From the NCBI GenBank assembly GCA_020632925.1, contig JACKER010000063.1, positions 1-24,635 of the forward strand: 24,635 bases of DNA. Reading direction: 5' to 3'. Source of the DNA: Alphaproteobacteria bacterium. GTDB taxonomy: Bacteria > Myxococcota_A > UBA796 > GCA-2862545. Made by a program: the position numbers and the translations under genes. The notes under the pieces are model-generated. The model worked only from the letters and a program-made list of their open reading frames with translations. It was not told where the DNA came from and made no database searches. Of this stretch, positions 19,174-24,635 are shown in pieces (the stretch's first letter is position 1; every line of letters starts with the position of its first letter).

Positions 19174-19977
19174 TCACCCCCCTCGCTCCCGGATGGCGGC
19201 CATCGCCTCGCGCGCGCGGACCGCGTGCACGCCCTGGCCTCCGAAGGGGTCCGTGTCCACGAGGTTCTGCAGGCGCGGCAGATCGCTGCCGTCCCCCACG
19301 CGACCCAGGAGCTCCGCCGCGTACGCCAGCGCGTTGTCGCGCTTCGCCGCGTCCACCAGCGCGCGGTAGGTCTCGAGTCCCGCGGGGTTCGGCGGCAGCT
19401 CGCGAGCCGCCGACAGCGCCGCCTCGCGCGCGCTCGGCACCTTGGCGTCACGGGTCAGCGCCAGCAACGTGTCCGCGGCCCCGACGCAGTGCGCCACCCC
19501 GTAGGTCCCCGCGACCGCGCCGCAGGCGTCCGCCGACCAGGCCATCGTCGTCCACGCGTCGCACGGCGGGTTCACTTCGAGCGCCATCGCGATGTTCTGG
19601 CGCACCGCGCACTCGGGGTCGCTCATCGCCAGGTCCACCACCGTCCGATTGTCGGCGCCCTGCGGCAGCGTCCCCGCCATCGCCGAGCCGCACGTGGACC
19701 GCACGACCCACTTCGGGTGCCGCAGCTTCGGGGTGAGCGCTGTCGCGATCGAGGCATCCGCGATGTCCAGGCGCTCGATCGCCTCGCAGATCGCGAACAG
19801 GCGGTGCTCGTCCTCGGTCTGGCCCGCGAGCTCCAGCAGCTCCGGGAGCGCGGACGCTCCGAGGGGCAGGATCCGGCGCATGGCCGCGGAGAACTGCGAG
19901 GGGTCGAAGCGCTCCGCGTCGCGCAGGATCACCTCCACCTGCCCGGCGTGCGCCGCTGTCGCCCACATCCAGATCAC
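19174..19977 (-). CDS. Exported HEAT-repeat-like protein, 267 aa
   Basis: Two-helix alpha repeats of the HEAT type fill most of the protein: helix pairs such as LPELLELAGQTEDEHRL, VRSTCGSAMAGTL, VRQNIAMALEV, ARELP and LLGRVGDGSDLPRLQNL. Such repeats are scaffolds for protein binding. The start is GTG 19975-19977, overlapping the Uma2 gene stop (GTGA). The N-terminus IWMWATAAHAGQ looks like a short signal sequence ending AHA|GQ, so export is likely. Cysteines (CGSAM, CDAW, CGAVAG, CVGA) may form disulfides in the periplasm. The partner is unknown. Confidence 0.8.
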   Translation of the reverse strand: MIWMWATAAHAGQVEVILRDAERFDPSQFSAAMRRILPLGASALPELLELAGQTEDEHRLFAICEAIERLDIADASIATALTPKLRHPKWVVRSTCGSAMAGTLPQGADNRTVVDLAMSDPECAVRQNIAMALEVNPPCDAWTTMAWSADACGAVAGTYGVAHCVGAADTLLALTRDAKVPSAREAALSAARELPPNPAGLETYRALVDAAKRDNALAYAAELLGRVGDGSDLPRLQNLVDTDPFGGQGVHAVRAREAMAAIRERGG

Positions 19978-20534
19978 GGGAGGACCGAGCGGATGGGGAT
20001 CTCGGACCCCGCGAGGCCCGCCCTCGCATTCGCGTCGTCCCGAAGGACCCGGATCGAGCCGTACTCGCCCGCCTCCGTGTCTGGTTCGGTGTGCACCCGG
20101 AGGGTCCGTGCCGGAACGTCGAGCTGCCAGACCTCGGGCACCCCCGCCCGCGCGTAGATTCCGACCTTGGCGCGGTCGTAGGCCTGGGTCGTGACCGAGA
20201 CCTCGACGACGAGCGCGATGTCCGGCCCAGCCGGGTGTCGGGTGAGGTAGTCGCGCGGCGTCCCGCGCACGACCGCGAGATTGGGCTCGGGCATCGAGTG
20301 AGGTCCGGCGTCGATCGGACTGTGGTCCCGGACGTGGAAGCCTGTGCCGAACGAGGCGTTCAGCGCGACACGAAGCGCGACGGTGATGCTGGCGTGCGAC
20401 GGACCCTGGGGACTCATGGCGTACAGGACTCCGTCGAGCAGCTCGATCCGAGCGTCTTCGTCGAGGACCCCGGTCTCGACCATCTGGAGCACCTGGGCGG
20501 AGGTGAGGCGATGGACTGCGACTTCGGCGGGCAT
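19974..20534 (-). CDS. Uma2-family (DUF820) putative endonuclease, 186 aa
   Basis: Length, overall layout and the motifs fit the Uma2/DUF820 family, a PD-(D/E)xK nuclease-like fold. The N-terminus VHRLTSAQVLQMVETGVLDE is followed by RIELLDGVLYAMSP and SHASITVALRVAL. The active-site pattern is EPNLAVVRG, then PDIALVVEVSVTTQAYD with the following K (RAKVGIY). The C-terminal VPEVWQLDVPARTLRVHT is also typical. The ATG at 20534 has GGAG at a proper distance. The family is abundant in cyanobacteria and other bacteria; the biological role is not settled. It overlaps the exported HEAT gene, an odd partner for a nuclease-like protein. Confidence 0.85.
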   Translation of the reverse strand: MPAEVAVHRLTSAQVLQMVETGVLDEDARIELLDGVLYAMSPQGPSHASITVALRVALNASFGTGFHVRDHSPIDAGPHSMPEPNLAVVRGTPRDYLTRHPAGPDIALVVEVSVTTQAYDRAKVGIYARAGVPEVWQLDVPARTLRVHTEPDTEAGEYGSIRVLRDDANARAGLAGSEIPIRSVLP

Positions 20535-20676
20535 CGGACTCCATATCCCGCCACGCTGTTCTTCGCCGGGCTCGTCCTCTCGGAGGACGCGTCCATCTTG
20601 CCGATCCGCCGGCTCGGCGACGCAGGAACGGACCAGGTAGATCTCGAACCGGCCTACGCGAATGGTAGGTTGTGGA

Positions 20677-21252
20677 ATGCGATCCGTCGTTGTCGGGGTG
20701 ATGGCCGGAGGGGGTTGCGCCGTCCTGGTGTGGAACAGTCCTTCCGCCCCGCAGCCCGAGACGCACGAGCATGGGGTGAACGCTCTCGTTGCGGCGCGCC
20801 CCTCTCTGTGCCTCGACGAGGAACGGGAGCTCCGCCAACGCTTGGATGCGCGCTGCGAAGCGGTCTTGCGGTCCTGGGGGGTGGAGCCTCCCATCCCCTT
20901 TCCCGATGAGATCGAACCCGAGTGGTCGCCCGCAGACGTGACGCGGGCGGTCGCAGAAGTCGTTCGCCAATGCCCTGAACTGAGGCGCGACATCGAGCTC
21001 GACTGCGACGAGTATCCGTGCGCTCTGGCGGTCGTGAGTGGCCTCGAACGAGACGACCTGGCGGCATGTGGCTGGACCCTGCCCACGGCCTCCCTTCAAA
21101 TCGTGATGTGGCCTGACGGCTCGCCAGGGGGAATCGTTCTGAGGCGTGTCGGTCGACGCGGGGAGGACGACCCCGAGCTGTCGGCGCGCATCGAGCGGCG
21201 CTGGCCCTGGCGCAAGCAGCTTCTCCTCGAGCGGCTCGACCATGGCCCGTGA
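20677..21252 (+). CDS. Membrane-anchored Cys-patterned protein, 191 aa (paralogue A)
   Basis: The N-terminus (SVVVGVMAGGGCAVLVW) is a single membrane anchor or signal. The rest is soluble and rich in Glu/Arg. Cysteines at about 45, 60, 99, 110, 115 and 131 match the pattern of the next gene. Shared landmarks are C-x6-WG (60-68) and CDEYPC (110-115), followed by a hydrophobic beta strand (ALAVVSG). The start is taken as the second ATG at 20677, with AGGT 7-10 bases upstream; an ATG at 20662 would add five residues. It is the first of three coupled genes. Function unknown; a disulfide-stabilised periplasmic domain is likely. Confidence 0.8.
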   Translation: MRSVVVGVMAGGGCAVLVWNSPSAPQPETHEHGVNALVAARPSLCLDEERELRQRLDARCEAVLRSWGVEPPIPFPDEIEPEWSPADVTRAVAEVVRQCPELRRDIELDCDEYPCALAVVSGLERDDLAACGWTLPTASLQIVMWPDGSPGGIVLRRVGRRGEDDPELSARIERRWPWRKQLLLERLDHGP

Positions 21253-21814
21253 CTTGTTGCGGCTGGCCGGCGGATGGGTGGTGGGGTTCGTGCTCGCGGG
21301 GGTGTCGCTGTTCGCGTGGTCGAGTGCCCCTCCACGGGACCCTCGGGCCGCGCTGGCGGAGGACGGTGGTGGGGCCGCGGTGGACGCGTGCTCCAACGAG
21401 CTCGCTTCGGCGCGCAGACAGGCTCATGAGGCTTGCGATCGGCGCCTGACGGAGTGGGGTGGTGCTGCGCCGGCGTCGTGGTCGATCGACCAGGCGTCGG
21501 CGGAGCGCATGGCGAGAGACCAGCTGCTGGATGCGCTGGAGGCGTGTGGCACCGACGACCTCCCTTGGGCCCTGGTCTGCGACGAGCCTCCGTGTCTCGG
21601 TGTCGTTCGCGTCGACCGAAACGACGTCTCTGGCGGTGACCTGTGGGGATGCTCGACCGCCGAAGGGATCAGCACCGGGTTCGACGGGGATCTGGTCACC
21701 ATGTCGCTGCCGCAGCCCGGCGATGGTGCGAAGACCGGCGCGGAAGGTCAGCGTCGAGCGTCGGTCCGTCTTCAACGAGTTCGCGAGCGGGCCGCGGATG
21801 GAGAGTGGCCATGA
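21242..21814 (+). CDS. Membrane-anchored Cys-patterned protein, 190 aa (paralogue B)
   Basis: The ATG at 21242 lies 11 bases inside the end of the preceding gene, so translation is coupled. The membrane anchor is about 8-27 (LAGGWVVGFVLAGVSLFAW). Cysteines at about 50, 65, 102, 113, 118 and 137 align with those of the preceding protein, including C-x6-WG (65-73) and CDEPPC (113-118). Outside these landmarks identity is low, so this is an old tandem duplication. The gene then overlaps the next one in an ATGA junction. No enzymatic motif is seen. Likely a periplasmic-facing structural or binding protein. Confidence 0.8.
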   Translation: MARDLLRLAGGWVVGFVLAGVSLFAWSSAPPRDPRAALAEDGGGAAVDACSNELASARRQAHEACDRRLTEWGGAAPASWSIDQASAERMARDQLLDALEACGTDDLPWALVCDEPPCLGVVRVDRNDVSGGDLWGCSTAEGISTGFDGDLVTMSLPQPGDGAKTGAEGQRRASVRLQRVRERAADGEWP

Positions 21815-22647
21815 CGCCCGGTGCCGGCGTCGACCTCAGGCGAGGTGCCCTGGTCCTCGTCGCCATCGGCGTTGCCCTGGCGATCTGGCTGACCCGCCCG
21901 AGGGTCGCGCCGAGTCCGGTCGGGCAGCCACCGCCGGGGGTGAACGACAATCGGTCGGATGGAGGCGGCCCGATCCCGCTGCCCCCACGACGTGTCCAGC
22001 CTGGTGGCGTCGCATCGGAACCCACACGCTCGGTCCAGCCTCGACGGCCCAGACCACCCTACTCCTGTGACGTCGCTCGCGTCGAGACGTCCGGGGCGTG
22101 GCAGCCTGGCCCCTTCACAGAGCTGTCGACCGAGGACGGCATCGTGGTCTCCGCCGGTGGAAACCAGGGCTTCACGTGGGCTCCCCGGGAGGACGGCAGC
22201 TTCGTGGTCGCTCGGATGGGTGAGTCGAGGTGTGAGGTCTTTCCGGTGGTGGCCGCGGATCAGGTCGTCGTGGTCCTCGACCCGGCCTTCGTGGCCGTCG
22301 AGGATGGCGTTCTCGGTTGGTCCGGCTGCGGACCGGTGGCCAGCGCCATCCCTGGCGTCGCGCGGGTGTTCTCCGTCGGGAGCGGATGCGTTCTCACGCT
22401 TCGGCTGGTGACCTTGGAGGGCCGGGCGAGCAGCCTCGGACAACTGGAGCTCGAGCCCGGGGGCGTACCCGTGATCGGGCTGACCCCGAGCGAGGCGACG
22501 CCTTCCGCCTGGTCCGCGGGCGATCTCGAGATCCTGGAGGAACGTGCGAACACGCTCTCCTGGTTGGCTGGCTTCGGCTTGGTCGACCCTGAGGCGAACG
22601 AGGATGTGTGGCAGGCCATCGAAGAGATCGAACGACAGAACAGATGA
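21811..22647 (+). CDS. Membrane-anchored Pro-rich protein, 278 aa
   Basis: The ATG at 21811 overlaps the preceding stop (ATGA), making this the third of three coupled genes. It has one hydrophobic segment near 14-27 (LVLVAIGVALAIW), then a Pro/Gly/Arg-rich spacer to about 85, and a beta-rich globular part (about 86-255) with cysteines at about 86 and 142 and others near 172 and 191. It ends in an acidic helix (WQAIEEIERQNR). It does not share the CDExPC pattern of its neighbours. No family recognised. Its membrane-plus-spacer design suggests a domain held away from the inner membrane, perhaps in a complex with the two paralogues. Confidence 0.8.
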   Translation: MTPGAGVDLRRGALVLVAIGVALAIWLTRPRVAPSPVGQPPPGVNDNRSDGGGPIPLPPRRVQPGGVASEPTRSVQPRRPRPPYSCDVARVETSGAWQPGPFTELSTEDGIVVSAGGNQGFTWAPREDGSFVVARMGESRCEVFPVVAADQVVVVLDPAFVAVEDGVLGWSGCGPVASAIPGVARVFSVGSGCVLTLRLVTLEGRASSLGQLELEPGGVPVIGLTPSEATPSAWSAGDLEILEERANTLSWLAGFGLVDPEANEDVWQAIEEIERQNR

Positions 22648-22655
22648 CCTTCCAT

Positions 22656-22683
22656 CGCTGCTCGCTGCTCGCTGCTCGCTGCT
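22656..22683. repeat. 7-bp tandem repeat CGCTGCT, four copies
   Basis: Four exact copies of CGCTGCT between two convergent genes, 9 bases after the plus-strand stop at 22647. They are followed by a degenerate gatcgctgacc. No T-tract terminator follows, so it is not a classic intrinsic terminator. Confidence 0.9.
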
Positions 22684-22712
22684 GATCGCTGACCGCTCCT
22701 TCTCCTGGTCGA

Positions 22713-23831
22713 CTACAGCACCGCGACCTCGAGGTGCGGCCTCTCGCCGGGCAGTCCGCTGAGATCGGCGTCCTCCCAGGCCACCGCGTAGAGCATCGAG
22801 GGGTAGCGCAGGGGGCGCAGCATCCGCTCGAGCACGGGCAGCAGTGGGTGCGACGAGGCCAGCATGGTGGTGAGGTACCCGTACCGGCGGGGTCGGGCGC
22901 GGTCGTGCGCGAAACCCACCACTGCGCGGGCGACCTGTTCGTCGTCGTCAGCGATCGCGAGGTGCGAGAGGTACGCGTGTCGGAGGGGCTCCCCGGGCCG
23001 CGGCAGGCGGGGGACCCCGAGGACGGGGGCCAGCAGGTTCACGACGCGCCGCGTGCGGGCGAGGTGCCCCCGGTAGCCGTGGACGACGCTCTGCTTGTAG
23101 GCCGACTGGTCCCAGAGCGCGACGCAGCCCACCATCCGGCCCCCGCGAGTCGCGACGACGAAGTCTCCGACGTGCAGATCGCGGCACCGGTCCGCGTCCC
23201 GCAGCGTGTCCGCGCTCCACTGCGGCGTGAACGCCGACCGCCGACCCTCGGCCGCCAGCAGCCCGACGATGGCGTCCAGGTCGGCGTCGGTGGCGTCGCG
23301 CACCTCGAGGCCGGTTACCGCGCGGTACCGCCGCCGCCAGGTGGGTGCGGCGAGCGTGACCATCTCCTGCTGGGGCACGTAGCGGGGGAGGCCGGGGAGC
23401 CCGCGCTCGAGGAGGCGCCGGGCGGGCGCGTTGTCGGACACGATGGTGGTGATGGCGTAGGGCTGGCCTCCGTCGGCCGCGGTCGCCGCCATGAGCTCCC
23501 GCACGCGGGCGTACCCGAGGCGGAGGAGCGAGGGGCGCCCCCGCCAGGCCGGCACGACCCGCAGCGCGGACAGGTACCCGAGCGGACGGGGCTCCCCTCC
23601 CACCCAGCAGGGGCGCACCGACCAGGAGAACGCCGCCACCACCGAGCCCTCGGGGTCCCGCGCGAGCACCGTGGTCGTGTCCCCCTCGACCCGCGCCGCC
23701 CGGAAGAAGTCGGGCTCCCGCGCGAAGGCCAGCGAGACCGAGCCATCCATCGGCGTCGCCCGCATCAGCCCGCGCAGCCCCGCGTCGTCGTCGGGCCCGG
23801 CCACCGCCAGCTCGAGGTCGCGAGTGTCCAT
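22713..23831 (-). CDS. Tandem-GNAT-like acetyltransferase, 372 aa
   Basis: Residues 8-165 form a GNAT acyltransferase domain: beta strands with GYLSALRVVPAWRGRPSLLRLGYARV as the acyl-CoA-binding beta4-alpha3 region, and IVSDNAPARRLLERG as the following DN-A-LLE motif. Residues about 175-372 look like a second GNAT-type domain, opening EVRDATDADLDAIVGLLAAEGRRS, with FVVATRGGRMVGCVALW and a late YLSHLAIADDDEQVARAVVGF region. The second copy lacks an obvious acyl-CoA loop and may be inactive. The start is ATG 23829-23831; the upstream extension is not supported. Likely transfers an acyl group to an amine; the substrate is unknown. The gene is divergent from the 24079 gene. Confidence 0.85.
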   Translation of the reverse strand: MDTRDLELAVAGPDDDAGLRGLMRATPMDGSVSLAFAREPDFFRAARVEGDTTTVLARDPEGSVVAAFSWSVRPCWVGGEPRPLGYLSALRVVPAWRGRPSLLRLGYARVRELMAATAADGGQPYAITTIVSDNAPARRLLERGLPGLPRYVPQQEMVTLAAPTWRRRYRAVTGLEVRDATDADLDAIVGLLAAEGRRSAFTPQWSADTLRDADRCRDLHVGDFVVATRGGRMVGCVALWDQSAYKQSVVHGYRGHLARTRRVVNLLAPVLGVPRLPRPGEPLRHAYLSHLAIADDDEQVARAVVGFAHDRARPRRYGYLTTMLASSHPLLPVLERMLRPLRYPSMLYAVAWEDADLSGLPGERPHLEVAVL

Positions 23832-23989
23832 CGTCCGCCCGCTATGTCGTCCCTGCGAGCTCGGCTGCCCCCCGTCGCGCCGCCCCGCGATCCTCGTCGC
23901 GGCGATGGCGTGTGTTCTCGGACCTGCGCCTGATCGGCGTCGTGGAAGTGGTTTCAAAATTGTGCAGCCCGGATCTTGCGCTTCCGTAT

Positions 23990-23999
23990 GGGGGGGGGG
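23990..23999. repeat. Poly-G tract, ten G
   Basis: Ten consecutive G in the divergent intergenic region, 79 bases before the ATG at 24079, just after CTTCCGTAT. Long homopolymer runs can slip. The region around it (23950-23963) is unusually AT-rich for this DNA (tttcaaaattg). Confidence 0.9.
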
Positions 24000-24078
24000 C
24001 TACGTTACCGCAGCTTCGACGATTCGGCGTGACGCCACGTCAGGTGGCGCACCCCGGCTCGTCAGGCCTGGAGGTGAC

Positions 24079-24477
24079 ATGGGCTGTGGGTCACGAGAGT
24101 CGAGATCGATGGTGTTGGGGACGACGAGTGGCAGCGCCGCGACGGACCTGTTCTTCGCAGGGACGCCTGCGTTGAGCACCGGCGAGGTCGGTCAGGTGGT
24201 GGTGACGTTCGAGGTGGTCGCGTCCAGCGGCACGGCGTCGGTGGAGATCCAGCGGGCGTACCAGCTGTCGAACGACGGGATCACCTGGGACGCGGCGGTG
24301 GCGTTCACCTACGACAGCGCGTGGGTGTCGTCGCTGGGCTTCGACTACGGATCGGCGACCGAGACCATCCCCGTGACCAGCCGGTTCGCGCGGGTGGGCT
24401 TCCAGACGAACCAGAAGGCGGGGACGGACATCGAACAAGTCCGGGTCAACGTCAACACCAACCTGATTCCGCGGTAG
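24079..24477 (+). CDS. Small beta-rich protein of unknown function, 132 aa
   Basis: The ATG at 24079 has an excellent ribosome-binding site (CTGGAGG-TGAC-ATG), so high expression is plausible. The protein has no signal peptide or membrane helix. After a small polar start (GCGSRESRS) it is a series of beta strands with Thr/Ser/Gly turns: GQVVVTFEVVASSGTASVEI, QLSNDGITWD, AVAFTYDSAW and RFARVGFQTNQKAGTD, then an Asn-rich end (VNVNTNLIPR). This would suit a compact beta-sandwich that assembles with itself or partners, but no family is recognised. The next gene starts 15 bases after its stop, so the pair likely forms an operon that continues outside the window. Confidence 0.8.
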   Translation: MGCGSRESRSMVLGTTSGSAATDLFFAGTPALSTGEVGQVVVTFEVVASSGTASVEIQRAYQLSNDGITWDAAVAFTYDSAWVSSLGFDYGSATETIPVTSRFARVGFQTNQKAGTDIEQVRVNVNTNLIPR

Positions 24478-24491
24478 GATGGAGGACGATC

Positions 24492-24635
24492 ATGCGGGCG
24501 AAGATGGAAGGGCAGGTGGTGGACACGGGGCTGAAGCGCCTGTGGACGGGGAAGACGAGCACCGCCTCGCCGCTGTGGATCCCGATGACGGGCGCCATCA
24601 ACACCACGTTGGTGAAGGAGGTGCGGCAGGCACGT
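24492..24635 (+). CDS. Partial protein, N-terminal 48 residues, cut by window end
   Basis: Starts at ATG 24492 with GGAGG 6 bases upstream, only 14 bases after the previous gene. The open frame continues to the last base without a stop. The visible part (RAKMEGQVVDTGLKRLWTG, then WIPMTGAINTTLVKEV) is basic and polar with short beta-like stretches and no signal peptide. It does not resemble a known family from this fragment. It shares operon context and strong translation signals with the beta-rich gene before it. Confidence 0.7.
   Translation, partial: MRAKMEGQVVDTGLKRLWTGKTSTASPLWIPMTGAINTTLVKEVRQAR

Noticed and set aside
22648..22712. Intrinsic terminator between the convergent genes
   Set aside because: The repeat does not form a clear GC hairpin followed by a T run on either strand.

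Overview
The window is a very GC-rich, densely packed bacterial chromosome segment with strong G/C bias at third codon positions, many GTG/TTG starts and many 4-bp stop/start overlaps. Several short-signal lipoproteins carry Asp-rich, beta-helix or Ig-like content. There is also a VWA protein that seems to retain a TonB-receptor-like segment, and a WXXGXW protein. Together these point to a myxobacterium-like organism (Myxococcota / former Deltaproteobacteria). This is inferred from gene style, not from a marker gene. I see no rRNA, tRNA, CRISPR array, insertion sequence, integrase or phage cassette. No gap between genes exceeds 300 bases.

Layout. (1) 1-204: two copies of a 45-bp repeat, then a small orphan gene (205-453). 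(2) 459-6486, minus strand: a tightly coupled set of acetyl-CoA synthetase, fused E1 alpha/beta 2-oxoacid dehydrogenase, lipoylated E2 acyltransferase, acyl carrier protein, and an unrecognised 255-aa protein. Every junction after the first gene is an ATGA/GTGA overlap or similar. No E3 gene is in the window. (3) 6607-9692, minus: a lipoprotein and a VWA-domain protein. (4) 9834-10872, plus: three small exported proteins. (5) 10859-13981: a cytochrome P450 (minus) divergent from a Rieske oxygenase and a PAP2-family membrane enzyme (plus), then a small membrane protein (minus). The P450 and Rieske reading frames overlap at their 5' ends. (6) 13991-15893: a divergent Ig-like lipoprotein and a protein with an internal duplication. 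(7) 15890-20534, minus: Uma2-type nuclease-like protein, HEAT-repeat protein, beta-helix lipoprotein, GNAT-like protein and GH3-type adenylating enzyme. Most are stop/start coupled, two through TTG and CTG starts. (8) 20677-22647, plus: three coupled membrane-anchored proteins, the first two being Cys-patterned paralogues. (9) 22713-23831, minus: a tandem-GNAT-like protein. (10) 24079 to the right edge, plus: two small genes with very strong ribosome-binding sites, the last cut by the window end.

The most coherent unit is (2). Acetate activation and an oxidative 2-oxoacid decarboxylase would both make acyl-CoA, and the coupled ACP suggests that part of the acyl flux may go to a carrier-protein-dependent product. 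The P450/Rieske/PAP2 group and the GNAT-like/GH3 pair look like small lipid or amide-tailoring modules, but their substrates cannot be read from the sequence.
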